Shown piece after piece: positions 36,161 to 45,334 of a stretch of DNA of 64,000 nucleotides. The stretch comes from Rhizobium giardinii bv. giardinii H152 (GTDB lineage: Bacteria; Pseudomonadota; Alphaproteobacteria; Rhizobiales; Rhizobiaceae). The position numbers and the translations under genes were made by a program. Each line of letters opens with the position of its first letter. Positions within the stretch are counted from its first letter, which is position 1. The stretch spans positions 249,056-313,055 of the forward strand of contig NZ_KB902691.1 of the NCBI RefSeq assembly GCF_000379605.1, in the 5' to 3' direction. The notes beneath the pieces are model-generated. The model saw only the letters and a program-made list of their open reading frames with translations. It searched no databases and was not told where the DNA came from.

Positions 36161-37426
36161 TCAATCCTGCGCCGGCGTGCACAGCGGCAGGCGAACGGTC
36201 TGCAGGAGACCGCCCTCGCGACGGTTGACGATAGTGATGCTGCCACCGTGATTTTCGATAATCTCGCGCGAGATGGCGAGACCGAGACCGGCGCCGGGCA
36301 CAAGCTGCCGGCGTGCCTGATCGACGCGGAAGAACGGCTCAAAGACCCGGTCGAGAAGGTTCTGGGGGATGCCGGGGCCGCTGTCGGAGATCGTCAGCTC
36401 GGCTTCCTCACCATTGCTGGACAGAACGACGGCGGCACCCCGACCATGGGTGGCGGCATTCACCACAAGATTGCGGATGGCGCGCTTCAACGCAAAGGGC
36501 GCCCCCTTGACCAAGGCGCGCGCGATCGCCCCTTGCTCCACGGGCAGTTCCGTCTCTCGGATTTCCTCAGCGACCGAGCGCAGAACGGCGTCCAGCGACA
36601 CTTCCTCCTGTGCAGCGGGGCTCACTTCCTCGCGCACCAGCCGAATGGCGCTGTCGGCGATATGATCGAGTTCCTCGAGATCCTTCAGCCAGGATTGCCG
36701 GTCGTCGCCATCGCTCACGAACTCCGCCCGAAGGCGCATGCGCGTCATTGGCGTGCGCATGTCATGGCCGGCGGCCGCGATCATGCGCATGCGGCTCGAT
36801 ACCGCGGCATTGAGGCGCGTCGACAGGCGATTGATGGTCTTTGCGGTCGTGCGCACTTCCATCGGCCCCGTTTCCGGCAGTTCCGGAATGATGCCGTCGG
36901 GGCGGATCTTGGCGATCGTCTCGTCGAGGATGCGCAGCGGCCGCATCATCACGTTGCTGGCATATATCGCGATGCCCGCCATGCCGGTTGCGACGAGGGC
37001 GAGGTAGGCCGCAAGCGGCAGAAACGGAAATGGGCCAGGCCCAGGGCCCGGGAAATCCAGATAGGCCCAGCGGTCGCCATCCAGACGAACGGCAATAGCC
37101 TTGGAATGTGGCCCGAAGCTTTCCAGCACGAGGGTCTCCGAGGTGTAGCCCTCGCGGCTCGCTTCGGCGCGAACATGCTCGGTCTCCTCGCGATCGATGC
37201 GGTACTGCGGCGGCCTCTCACGTATCCGGATGTGCATCTTTTCCGCGACCGACGGATCGGCGCGCAGCAACAGTGACGTCAGCTCCGCCTTTTCCGCCAG
37301 GGCCCGGTCGAACATGGCTTCCGGTGGCTTGCGCAGCAATGTCGCCGTCACGAAGGCGGCGACGACCAGCACGAGAACGACCGAAATCACCAAAAGCGCG
37401 GTAAACCGGGTGCGCAGCGACCACAT
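36161..37426 (-). CDS. Two-component sensor histidine kinase
   Basis: A 421-residue membrane kinase. One span is near residues 8-32 and a second near 135-155; the periplasmic loop between has a Pro-rich stretch (FPGPGPGPFPF). A HAMP domain follows, then the H-box IAAAGHDMRTPMTRMRLRAE, the N-box RAIRNLVVNAATHG and G-boxes ISDSGPGIPQ and PGAGLGLAISREI. It begins 2 bp after the response-regulator stop codon. The layout resembles EnvZ/RstB-type kinases. The signal is unknown. Confidence 0.92.
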   Translation of the reverse strand: MWSLRTRFTALLVISVVLVLVVAAFVTATLLRKPPEAMFDRALAEKAELTSLLLRADPSVAEKMHIRIRERPPQYRIDREETEHVRAEASREGYTSETLVLESFGPHSKAIAVRLDGDRWAYLDFPGPGPGPFPFLPLAAYLALVATGMAGIAIYASNVMMRPLRILDETIAKIRPDGIIPELPETGPMEVRTTAKTINRLSTRLNAAVSSRMRMIAAAGHDMRTPMTRMRLRAEFVSDGDDRQSWLKDLEELDHIADSAIRLVREEVSPAAQEEVSLDAVLRSVAEEIRETELPVEQGAIARALVKGAPFALKRAIRNLVVNAATHGRGAAVVLSSNGEEAELTISDSGPGIPQNLLDRVFEPFFRVDQARRQLVPGAGLGLAISREIIENHGGSITIVNRREGGLLQTVRLPLCTPAQD

Positions 37427-37428
37427 TG

Positions 37429-38142
37429 CTAGTTGCTTTGCTCAACGGGAACCGCAAGCTGATAGCCCTTGTTGCGCACGGTTTTCAGGATGTTGAACAC
37501 GCTCGCATCGCCGAGCTTGCGGCGCAACCGGCTGACCAGAATGTCGATCGAACGATCGAAGGGATCGGCGACGCGGCCTTGCGTCAGATCGAGCAGCGAA
37601 TCCCGCGACAGGACGCGGCCAGGACGCTGGAGAAACACCATCAGCAATTCGAACTCGCCGCCGGTCAGATCGACGGGCGTGCCGTCGGGAGCAAGCAAAG
37701 TGCGGCTTCCGATATCCGCGACGTAATCGGCAAAGACATATTGCCGCCCGCCTGCGGGCTGCGGGTCGCTGCGACCCCGCCGCAGCACCGCACGAATGCG
37801 CGCGGCAAGTTCACGTGGATTGAACGGCTTGCCGAGATAGTCGTCGGCGCCGAATTCGAGACCGATGATCCGGTCGACATCTTCCTTCAGCGCCGTGAGC
37901 AGGATGATCGAGAGCTTCGGCATGCGCTCGCGCAGGACACGGCAGAGATCGAGGCCCGAACCGTCCGGCAACATGACGTCGAGAACGAGAAGATCGATCT
38001 TCAACTCCGTAAGCTTTGCCTCACATTCGCCCTTGCTGCCCGCAAGGCTGACACGGAACCCCTGCCCGTCGAGATATTTTCCGAGCAGCCGGCGGATTTC
38101 CGGATCGTCATCGACAACGAGAATATGCGCTAGTGTATCCAT
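37429..38142 (-). CDS. OmpR-family response regulator
   Basis: A 237-residue regulator. The receiver domain has the acidic pocket VVDDDPEIRR, the phospho-acceptor Asp in DLLVLDVMLPDGSG and the conserved Lys in YLGKPFNP. The C-terminal winged helix ends DPFDRSIDILVSRLRRKLGD and ILKTVRNKGYQLAV. The ATG at 38142 starts at the family N-terminus. It is the first gene of the regulator-kinase pair. The mrp operon is divergent from it and the outer-membrane factor gene is convergent with the kinase; either could be a target. Confidence 0.93.
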   Translation of the reverse strand: MDTLAHILVVDDDPEIRRLLGKYLDGQGFRVSLAGSKGECEAKLTELKIDLLVLDVMLPDGSGLDLCRVLRERMPKLSIILLTALKEDVDRIIGLEFGADDYLGKPFNPRELAARIRAVLRRGRSDPQPAGGRQYVFADYVADIGSRTLLAPDGTPVDLTGGEFELLMVFLQRPGRVLSRDSLLDLTQGRVADPFDRSIDILVSRLRRKLGDASVFNILKTVRNKGYQLAVPVEQSN

Positions 38143-38415
38143 GCCGCAGTTATACCAGCAGCAAACCAAAACGCACGCGATCCAGTCGGGCCACACGGCC
38201 GATTTCCGTCTCGAAATATTTCTGCCTGCCTGAAGATTACGTTTCGTTACAAAACCGCCGCCTGAACATTTCCCGGCATGCTCCGATCGACGCGCAGCCG
38301 CGGGTGAAACGGCCGCGGCCGATGCAGCACTTTCAGGAGCAACGAATTGCCGCAGCCGTCATTTTTTATCATGGCGGCGGGTTGGCATCGGGGTGGAAAG
38401 CAGACATAAAAACAC
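38143..38415. other. Divergent regulatory interval between the response regulator and the mrp operon
   Basis: About 270 bp with no supportable gene. It must hold the promoters of both divergent units. A CGGCCGCGGCCG-like GC-rich stretch occurs near 38310. The structured leader begins at its right end. Confidence 0.45.
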
Positions 38416-38501
38416 AATGCCCTTGCGCCGTTTCGCGGCGCGCTTCGGGCGCGATCCTCGCGCACAGATGCCAGGGCATTCGCAGACCCCTTGCGGTCTT
38501 T
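38416..38501 (+). ncRNA. Candidate structured leader RNA (three-way junction) of the mrp operon
   Basis: AATGCCCT (38416-38423) pairs perfectly with AGGGCATT (38473-38480), enclosing two hairpins: GCGCCG/CGGCGC (38425-38441) and GCGCGA/TCGCGC (38449-38463). CGCGC (38439-38443) can instead pair with GCGCG (38449-38453), which would break both inner hairpins. A further hairpin, AGACC/GGTCT at 38484-38499, is followed by TT and then the ribosome-binding site. This looks like a switchable leader. I do not recognise the class. Confidence 0.5.
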
Positions 38502-38548
38502 CCAGTCGAAAACTTTAAGGAAACGGGCACATAGAGATCGCGGAAACA

Positions 38549-41461
38549 TTGCTCCTGGTCCTGGTCCTCGCACCTTTCGCGGGAAGCCTCGCTGCAATCT
38601 GCATTCCGACCGACAAGGCTACGCCCGCCGCCTGGCTTTCCGGAGGTGTTGCCCTCTTTTGTCTTGCGACAGCGGCCGGTCTCTATCCCGTCATCGCCTC
38701 CGGCAGGGTCCTTCGCTACGATGTGCATTGGCTTCCGGAATTCGGGCTAAATTTCACCCTGCGCATGGACGGCTTCGCCTGGATGTTTGCGAGCCTGGTG
38801 ACGGCGATCGGCTTGCTCGTCGTTGTCTACGCCCGCTACTATATGTCGGCCAGCGATCCGGTGCCGCGTTTCTTCTCGCTGTTCCTAGCCTTCATGGGCG
38901 CGATGCTGGGCGTCGTCCTTTCCGGAAATCTCATCCTTCTGGCGATCTTCTGGGAGCTGACCAGCATCGTCTCCTTCCTGCTGATCGGCTACTGGCACCA
39001 CAATGCGCACGCCCGCGAAGGCGCCCGCATGGCACTGACGATCACCGGCACCGGCGGCCTGAGCATGTTCGTCGGACTGATGCTGCTCGGCCATATCGTC
39101 GGCAGCTATGATCTCGATGTCGTCCTCTCCTCGGGCGACCTGATCCGCAGCGATCCGCTCTACACGACCGTGCTGGCCCTCATCCTGCTCGGCGCGCTGA
39201 CCAAGAGCGCGCAGTTCCCGTTCCATTTCTGGCTGCCGCATGCCATGGCCGCGCCAACGCCGGTCTCGGCCTATCTGCACTCGGCGACGCTCGTCAAAGC
39301 GGGTGTCTTCCTGCTCACCCGGCTCTGGCCGGTCCTCGCGGGCACCGACGCCTGGTTCTGGATCGTCGGCCTGGCGGGGCTGAGCACGCTGCTGCTTGGC
39401 GCCTATTTCGCGATTTTCCAGCAGGACATGAAGGGCCTGCTCGCCTATTCGACGATCAGTCATCTCGGCCTGATCACCGTGCTGCTCAGCCTTGGCAGCC
39501 CGCTGGCTGCGGTCGCCGCGATCTTCCACACGATGAACCATGCGACCTTCAAGGCCTCCCTGTTCATGGCGGCGGGGATCATCGACCATGAAACCGGCAC
39601 CCGCGACATGCGGCGGCTGAGCGGCCTCTTCCGACACATGCCGTTTACGGCAACGCTCGCCATGGTCGCCAGCGCCGCTATGGCCGGCGTGCCGTTGCTC
39701 AATGGCTTCCTGTCAAAGGAAATGTTCTTCGCCGAGGCGATCGAGACGCACAAATACAACATCCTCGACACGATGACGCCCTATGTGGCGACGCTGGCGA
39801 GCATGTTTGCCGTGACCTACTCACTGCGCTTCATCCACAGCGTCTTCTTCGGCCCGCAGCCCCACGACCTGCCGAAAATGCCGCACGAACCGCCGCACTG
39901 GATGCGCGCGCCGATCGAATTCCTGGTGTTCGCCTGCCTGGTCGTCGGCATCGTCCCCTCCTGGACCATCGGCCCCTTCCTGCATACGGCCGTCAAATCT
40001 GTGCTTGGCGATGCAACGCCGGTCTACAGCCTCGCGATCTGGCATGGCTGGAACCTGCCGCTGTTCATGAGTGTGATCGCGCTTGTCGGCGGTGTCGGCC
40101 TGTTCCTGATCATGAAGCGCTACCTCGCCACCAGCGTCGAAGGGCCGCCGTTCTTTCGTCGCCTCGAGGGCCAGCGCATCTTCGAGCGCGTGCTCGTCAC
40201 CCTGTCGTGGAAATGGGCGCGGTCGATCGAGATGCGGGCCGGCACGCGCCGCCTGCAGCCACAGATGCGCATCCTCGTTGCCGTCGCCTTGCTCGCTGGC
40301 GCGGTGACGCTGCTGACGCAAGGGTTCAAGCCGGCGGCGATCGTTCTGCGCAGCATCGATCCGGCCTTTGCGTTGATCTGGCTGATCGGCATGATCTGCG
40401 CCGTCGGCGCTGCCTATCAGGCGAAATTCCACCGGCTGGCGGCGCTGGTCCTGCTTGGCGGCGCGGGTCTTGTGACCTGCATTACCTTCGTCTGGCTTTC
40501 GGCGCCCGATCTCGCTGTTACGCAACTGCTTGTCGAGATCGTCACCACGGTGCTGATCCTGCTCGGCCTGCGCTGGCTGCCGAAGCGCATCGAAGACCCC
40601 AACGATCCGGAGATAATGACGTTTTCCACCCGCATGCGCCGTCTGCGCGATCTGGCTTTCGCCCTGTTTGCCGGCCTCGGCATGATGATCATCTCCTACA
40701 CGATGATGAGCCGCGAGATGCCGGAGACGATTTCGAGTTATTTCCTCGAGCGCGCTTACAGCGAAGGCGGCGGCACCAATGTCGTCAACGTCATCCTCGT
40801 CGATTTCCGCGGCTTCGATACGCTGGGCGAAATCGCCGTGCTCTGCATCGTCGCGCTGACGGTGTTTGCCCTGCTTCTGCGCTTCCGCCCGGCGACCGAA
40901 AGCCTGGAAACGCCCGAACAGCAGCGCGTGCAGAACGCCTTCGACGACGAGCATCCGCACCGCAAGACGGGCGACAGCATCGCCGAATACCTGCTGGTGC
41001 CGTCGGTGATCATGCGCTGGATGTTCCCCGTCATCGGCATGCTTTCAGCCTTCCTGTTCTTCCGTGGCCATGATCTGCCGGGCGGCGGATTTGCGGCCGG
41101 CATCGCCATGTCGATCGGCTTCATTCTGCAGTACATGGCCGGCGGCACGCGGTGGGTCGAGGAAAGGCTGCGCATCCACCCGCTGCGCTGGATGGCGATC
41201 GGGCTCGTCATTGCGACGGCGACAGGCCTTGGTTCATGGCTGTTCGGCTATCCGTTCCTCACTTCGCATGCCCAGTACGCATCGCTGCCGATCATCGGCA
41301 AGATCCCGCTGGCGACCGCAATCCTGTTTGATCTTGGCGTCTTCTCACTGGTGCTCGGCGCCACCGTGCTGATGCTGATCGCGCTCGCCCACCAGTCGGT
41401 ACGCGCACCGCGCGCCCAGCACGTCAGGGCCGCGAGAGCGGCGGCGAAGGAGAGCACCTAA
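38549..41461 (+). CDS. mrpA: Monovalent cation/H+ antiporter subunit A/B fusion (MrpA')
   Basis: A roughly 970-residue membrane protein, the largest subunit of the Mrp complex. The N-terminal two thirds are MrpA (NuoL-like), with FWELTSIVSFLLIGYWHHN and TKSAQFPFHFWLPHAMAAPT. The last 170 residues are MrpB (FFRGHDLPGGGFAAGIAMSI), as in group-2 operons where A and B are fused. The start is unusual: the only ribosome-binding site (AAGGA at 38517-38521) points to an ATA at 38531, while the first standard start is a TTG at 38549. Coordinates use the TTG. The mrpC start overlaps the stop as TAATG. Confidence 0.93.
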   Translation: MLLVLVLAPFAGSLAAICIPTDKATPAAWLSGGVALFCLATAAGLYPVIASGRVLRYDVHWLPEFGLNFTLRMDGFAWMFASLVTAIGLLVVVYARYYMSASDPVPRFFSLFLAFMGAMLGVVLSGNLILLAIFWELTSIVSFLLIGYWHHNAHAREGARMALTITGTGGLSMFVGLMLLGHIVGSYDLDVVLSSGDLIRSDPLYTTVLALILLGALTKSAQFPFHFWLPHAMAAPTPVSAYLHSATLVKAGVFLLTRLWPVLAGTDAWFWIVGLAGLSTLLLGAYFAIFQQDMKGLLAYSTISHLGLITVLLSLGSPLAAVAAIFHTMNHATFKASLFMAAGIIDHETGTRDMRRLSGLFRHMPFTATLAMVASAAMAGVPLLNGFLSKEMFFAEAIETHKYNILDTMTPYVATLASMFAVTYSLRFIHSVFFGPQPHDLPKMPHEPPHWMRAPIEFLVFACLVVGIVPSWTIGPFLHTAVKSVLGDATPVYSLAIWHGWNLPLFMSVIALVGGVGLFLIMKRYLATSVEGPPFFRRLEGQRIFERVLVTLSWKWARSIEMRAGTRRLQPQMRILVAVALLAGAVTLLTQGFKPAAIVLRSIDPAFALIWLIGMICAVGAAYQAKFHRLAALVLLGGAGLVTCITFVWLSAPDLAVTQLLVEIVTTVLILLGLRWLPKRIEDPNDPEIMTFSTRMRRLRDLAFALFAGLGMMIISYTMMSREMPETISSYFLERAYSEGGGTNVVNVILVDFRGFDTLGEIAVLCIVALTVFALLLRFRPATESLETPEQQRVQNAFDDEHPHRKTGDSIAEYLLVPSVIMRWMFPVIGMLSAFLFFRGHDLPGGGFAAGIAMSIGFILQYMAGGTRWVEERLRIHPLRWMAIGLVIATATGLGSWLFGYPFLTSHAQYASLPIIGKIPLATAILFDLGVFSLVLGATVLMLIALAHQSVRAPRAQHVRAARAAAKEST

Positions 41462-41796
41462 TGGAACTCGTGCTTTCCGCAGCCATCGGCGTACTGACCG
41501 CTTCCGGCGTCTGGCTGCTGTTCAGGCCGCGCACCTATCAGGTGATCATCGGCCTCTCGCTCCTCTCCTATGCCGTCAATCTCTTCATCTTCGGCATGGG
41601 ACGTCTCAGGGTGAACGCGCCACCACTGCTCGAGCCGGGTGGCGCCGGTGGGCTCTTGACGCATACCGACCCCATTCCTCAGGCGCTGGTACTGACCGCC
41701 ATCGTCATCGGCTTCGCCATGACGGCGCTCTTCCTCGTCGTGCTGCTCGCCTCGCGCGGCTTTACCGGAACCGACCATGTCGACGGCAGGGAGTAG
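41461..41796 (+). CDS. mrpC: Monovalent cation/H+ antiporter subunit C
   Basis: A 111-residue membrane protein similar to NuoK, with three spans: an N-terminal helix after MELVLSAAIGVLTASGVWLL, a second through IIGLSLLSYAVNLFIFGMG, and a third after the DPIPQALVLTAIVIGFAMTA motif, which is diagnostic for MrpC. The ATG overlaps the mrpA stop by one base, so translation is coupled. It is part of the inner-membrane Mrp complex that exchanges K+ or Na+ for H+. Confidence 0.94.
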   Translation: MELVLSAAIGVLTASGVWLLFRPRTYQVIIGLSLLSYAVNLFIFGMGRLRVNAPPLLEPGGAGGLLTHTDPIPQALVLTAIVIGFAMTALFLVVLLASRGFTGTDHVDGRE

Positions 41797-41802
41797 CGCG
41801 GC

Positions 41803-43419
41803 ATGAACGGGCTGCACCACCTGATCGTCCTGCCAATCCTCCTGCCGCTGGTGACAGCGGCGGTGTTGATCCCTGTCGACGAGCGCAATCGCACGACCAA
41901 GGGTGTCATCGGCTTCGTCTCGACCATGCTGGTCTTTCTCGCCGGCGTCGTTCTCATGCGCGCCGCCGCCACCTCCCAGCACGGCGCAAGCGTCTACCTG
42001 CTCGGCAACTGGCCGGCACCCTTCGGCATTGTCCTGGTGCTCGACCGCCTCTCGGCACTGATGCTGGTCCTGACCTCGGTGCTGGCGCTGGCGACGCAGG
42101 CGTTTTCGATGTCGAAATGGCATCGGACGGGCCACCATTTCCATTCGCTGTTCCAGCTCATGCTTGCCGGGTTGAACGGCGCTTTCCTGACCGGCGACCT
42201 TTTCAACCTCTTCGTCTTCTTCGAAATGATGCTGGCGGCGTCCTACGGGCTGCTACTGCACGGCTCGGGGCCGCTGCGCGTCAAGGCCGGCCTGCATTAT
42301 ATCGCCGTCAACCTTGCCGCCTCCTCGCTGTTCCTGATCGGCGTCAGCATGATCTATGGCGCGACCGGCACGCTCAACATGGCCGACCTTGCAATGCGGA
42401 TCGGCACGATCGGCCCGGAAAGCCGGATGCTGATGGAGGCGGGTGCGGCCCTTCTCGGCATCGCCTTCCTCGTCAAGGCCGGCATGTGGCCGCTCGGCTT
42501 CTGGCTGCCCGCGGCCTATTCGGCGGCAACGCCGCCGGTCGCTGCGATCTTCGCCATCCTCACCAAGGTCGGCGTCTACATCCTCCTTCGCCTCTCGCTC
42601 CTGCTGTTCGGCAGCGATGCGGGGAACTCGGCCGGTTTCGGGCAACCGGTCCTGCTCTATGGCGGCTTGCTGACCATAGGTTTCGGCGCGATCGGCGTCC
42701 TTGCCTCGCAGGCGATGGGCCGGCTGGCAGGATACTGCGTCCTGGTCTCCTCCGGCACGCTGATGGCGGCCATCGGGCTTGGCAATGGCGCGGTCATCGG
42801 CGGCGCGCTGTTCTATCTCGTCAGTTCGACGCTGACGATCTGCGCCTTTTTCCTGCTGATCGAACTGGTCGAGCGTGCCCGTGACGCCGGCGCCGACGTC
42901 CTGGCCGTCACCATGGAAGCCTATGGCGATATCGACGAGAACGAGGAGGAAAAGGAGGAGGGCGTGGCGGTACCCGGCACCATGGCCGTGCTTGGCCTCT
43001 CCTTCTCGGCCTGCGCCATTCTCCTCTCGGGCTTGCCGCCACTCTCCGGCTTCATCGCGAAATTCGCGATGCTGCACGGCCTGTTCAATCCCGGCAGCTT
43101 CGGCGGTGACGCGCCTGTTTCGGGAGCGGAATGGACCTATACCGCGCTGCTCATCCTTTCCGGTCTCGCCGCGATGATCGCGATGAACCGCGTCGGTATC
43201 CGCACCTTCTGGACCTCGATCGAAGGCACCATCCCGCGCGTCTTCTTGATCGAGATCGCCCCGGTCCTCATGCTTCTGGCGGTTTGCGCCTTCCTGAGCC
43301 TGCAGGCCGGCTCGGCGATGCGCTATATGGACGCCACCGCCAAGGCGCTGTCCGAACCGCAAAACTACATCGGCCGGGTGATGTCGGCGCCGCGCGCCGG
43401 GCCGACGGGAGGGCAATGA
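41803..43419 (+). CDS. mrpD: Monovalent cation/H+ antiporter subunit D
   Basis: A 538-residue, 14-span NuoN/NuoM-like proton-translocating subunit. LFNLFVFFEMMLAASYGLLL contains the key glutamate of the first channel; KAGMWPLGFWLPAAYSAATP contains the conserved Lys and TM7-8 features. A strongly acidic cytoplasmic loop (DIDENEEEKEEGVAV) is inserted before the last spans; it is longer than I expect for the family. It starts 6 bp after the mrpC stop. Confidence 0.94.
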   Translation: MNGLHHLIVLPILLPLVTAAVLIPVDERNRTTKGVIGFVSTMLVFLAGVVLMRAAATSQHGASVYLLGNWPAPFGIVLVLDRLSALMLVLTSVLALATQAFSMSKWHRTGHHFHSLFQLMLAGLNGAFLTGDLFNLFVFFEMMLAASYGLLLHGSGPLRVKAGLHYIAVNLAASSLFLIGVSMIYGATGTLNMADLAMRIGTIGPESRMLMEAGAALLGIAFLVKAGMWPLGFWLPAAYSAATPPVAAIFAILTKVGVYILLRLSLLLFGSDAGNSAGFGQPVLLYGGLLTIGFGAIGVLASQAMGRLAGYCVLVSSGTLMAAIGLGNGAVIGGALFYLVSSTLTICAFFLLIELVERARDAGADVLAVTMEAYGDIDENEEEKEEGVAVPGTMAVLGLSFSACAILLSGLPPLSGFIAKFAMLHGLFNPGSFGGDAPVSGAEWTYTALLILSGLAAMIAMNRVGIRTFWTSIEGTIPRVFLIEIAPVLMLLAVCAFLSLQAGSAMRYMDATAKALSEPQNYIGRVMSAPRAGPTGGQ

Positions 43420-43422
43420 GCG

Positions 43423-43911
43423 ATGCGCTACTGGTTCCCCTATCCGCTGCTCTCCCTGTCGCTTCTCGCACTCTGGCTTCTGATCAACCAGTCGCTTTCG
43501 ACCGGACATATCCTGCTCGGCAGCACGCTCGGCATTTCATGGGCCTGGATCATGGTCAACCTGCAGCCGGACAAGACCCGGCTGCACAAATTTCGCCGCA
43601 TTGCCGTCCTCACCGGCCACGTCGCCATCGACGTGGTGCGCTCCAATCTCACCGTCATGCGCGTGATCCTGCGCAGCGGAAGCCGTCCGGTGAATTCCGG
43701 CTTCGTGGCGATCGACCTCAGCCTGCGTGACGACAATGCGCTGGCACTGCTCGCCTGTATCCTGACGGCAACGCCCGGCACGGCATGGCTGGAATTCGAT
43801 CGGCAGACGGGCGTTCTCACGATCCATGTCCTCGATCTGGAAAACGGCGCGCGCTGGTCAGAGCTGATCAAGCGCCGTTACGAGGCGCCGCTGAAGGAGA
43901 TTTTCGAATGA
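43423..43911 (+). CDS. mrpE: Monovalent cation/H+ antiporter subunit E
   Basis: A 162-residue protein: two N-terminal spans (WFPYPLLSLSLLALWLLINQ and SLSTGHILLGSTLGISWAWI), then a cytoplasmic domain with ALLACILTATPGTAWLEFD, the diagnostic MrpE motif. It begins 3 bp after the mrpD stop, and its stop overlaps the mrpF start as ATGA. MrpE is an accessory subunit thought to stabilise the complex. Confidence 0.93.
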   Translation: MRYWFPYPLLSLSLLALWLLINQSLSTGHILLGSTLGISWAWIMVNLQPDKTRLHKFRRIAVLTGHVAIDVVRSNLTVMRVILRSGSRPVNSGFVAIDLSLRDDNALALLACILTATPGTAWLEFDRQTGVLTIHVLDLENGARWSELIKRRYEAPLKEIFE

Positions 43912-44189
43912 ACGAGCTCTTCATCATCTGGTCGATTCTCGTCTCCCAGATATTGATCGGCCTGGCGATGGCATGCGCCCTGTTTCGCATCGTCCGCGGT
44001 CCGCGCGCGCAGGATCGCATCCTCGGCCTCGATGCGCTTTATATCAACGCCATGCTGCTGCTGCTGACATTCGGCATCCGCACCGCCAATTCGATCTATT
44101 TCGAGTCGGCGCTGATCATCGCCCTGCTCGGCTTCGTCTCCTCGATCGCCTTTGCAAAATTCCTGATGCGCGGCGAGGTGATCGAATGA
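43908..44189 (+). CDS. mrpF: Monovalent cation/H+ antiporter subunit F
   Basis: A 93-residue, three-span protein. GPRAQDRILGLDALYINAML, with its conserved DR/D motif in the first loop, is the MrpF signature, and ALIIALLGFVSSIAFAKFLM is the last span. The ATG at 43908 overlaps the mrpE stop; its own stop overlaps the mrpG start. Confidence 0.92.
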   Translation: MNELFIIWSILVSQILIGLAMACALFRIVRGPRAQDRILGLDALYINAMLLLLTFGIRTANSIYFESALIIALLGFVSSIAFAKFLMRGEVIE

Positions 44190-44566
44190 GCCATTTGACC
44201 GACCTTCCGGTCTGGGCGGCGATCCCGGTCTGCCTGTTGCTTCTTGGTGGTTCGGCCATCACCCTGGTCGGCTCGATCGGGCTGATCAGGCTGAAGACCT
44301 TCTACGGCCGCCTGCATGCGCCGACGCTGAGCTCCAGCGCCGGCACCATCCTGATCTGCCTTGCCTCGATGATCGCCTTTGCCGTGTTGCAGAACCGCTG
44401 GATTTTCCACGAGGTCCTGATCGTCCTCTTCGTCATCCTGACGACGCCGGTGACGCTGATGCTGCTCGGGCAGTCGGCGCTCTATCGCGATCGCATCGAG
44501 GGGAGTACGGACGTGCCGCGCAAGACCACGGGTCCGGAGCCGGACCTGTCGGCAATCGATATCTGA
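44186..44566 (+). CDS. mrpG: Monovalent cation/H+ antiporter subunit G
   Basis: A 126-residue, three-span protein. GLIRLKTFYGRLHAPTLSSS is the family hallmark (R-x-D/T-x-x-x-R-x-H-A). The C-terminal 30 residues are hydrophilic and variable. It is the last gene of the mrpA'CDEFG operon, ending 9 bp before the convergent cobM stop codon, so the two transcripts end face to face with almost no spacer. Confidence 0.93.
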   Translation: MSHLTDLPVWAAIPVCLLLLGGSAITLVGSIGLIRLKTFYGRLHAPTLSSSAGTILICLASMIAFAVLQNRWIFHEVLIVLFVILTTPVTLMLLGQSALYRDRIEGSTDVPRKTTGPEPDLSAIDI

Positions 44567-44575
44567 TCGCAAAGA

Positions 44576-45334
44576 CTATTCGCGGCCGCGGAAGCGACGC
44601 TGGTAGGCGGCGTCATAGAGCGAGCTTTCACGAAAGCCGCTGGCTTCCAGCGTCCGGCCGACGAAGATCAGGGCCGTGCGCTCAATGGGCTCCGCCGCAA
44701 CCTTGGCCTCGATATTGCCAAGCGTTCCCCGCACCACCCGCTCGTCCGGCCAGGACGCCTTGACGACGATGGCAACCGGGCAATCGGCGCCATAAAGCGG
44801 TGTCAGTTCCGCGACCACCTGTGGCAGTGCATGGATCGCCAGATGGATCGCCAGCGTCGCACCCGTCGCACCGAAACCGGCCAGCGTCTCCGCATTCGGC
44901 ATCGGCGACGCACGGCCGGAAACACGGGTCAGCACGAGGCTCTGGGCGACGGCGGGAATGGTGAGTTCCCGGCCAAGGGTGGCGGCAGCAGCGGCAAAGG
45001 CGGGGACGCCCGGCGTCATCGTATAGTCAAGCCCGTGCTTCTCCAGCCGGCGGATCTGCTCGGCAACGGCGCTCCAGACCGAGAGATCGCCGGAATGCAG
45101 GCGTGCCACATCGTGCCCCTCTGCGGCAGCCCTGACATATTCGGCCTCGATCTCGTCGAGCGACATCGGTGCGGTATCGACGATACGGGCGTCCGGCGGA
45201 CAATATTGCAGCAGCTCCGGCGAAACGATCGAGCCGGCATAGAGGCAGACCGGACAACGGGCGATCAGGTCCCGGCCGCGAACGGTGATCAGGTCCGCGG
45301 CACCCGGGCCTGCGCCGATGAAATGAACTGTCAT
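44576..45334 (-). CDS. cobM: Precorrin-4 C11-methyltransferase
   Basis: A 252-residue SAM-dependent methyltransferase of aerobic (late cobalt insertion) cobalamin synthesis. The uroporphyrin-methyltransferase family motifs are [18 protein letters not shown] at the N-terminus, [18 protein letters not shown] with the SAM-site Gly-Asp, and [33 protein letters not shown] precedes the ATG. The cobL stop overlaps its start by 4 bases. It is the last gene of the minus-strand cob series. Confidence 0.94.
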   Translation of the reverse strand: MTVHFIGAGPGAADLITVRGRDLIARCPVCLYAGSIVSPELLQYCPPDARIVDTAPMSLDEIEAEYVRAAAEGHDVARLHSGDLSVWSAVAEQIRRLEKHGLDYTMTPGVPAFAAAAATLGRELTIPAVAQSLVLTRVSGRASPMPNAETLAGFGATGATLAIHLAIHALPQVVAELTPLYGADCPVAIVVKASWPDERVVRGTLGNIEAKVAAEPIERTALIFVGRTLEASGFRESSLYDAAYQRRFRGRE

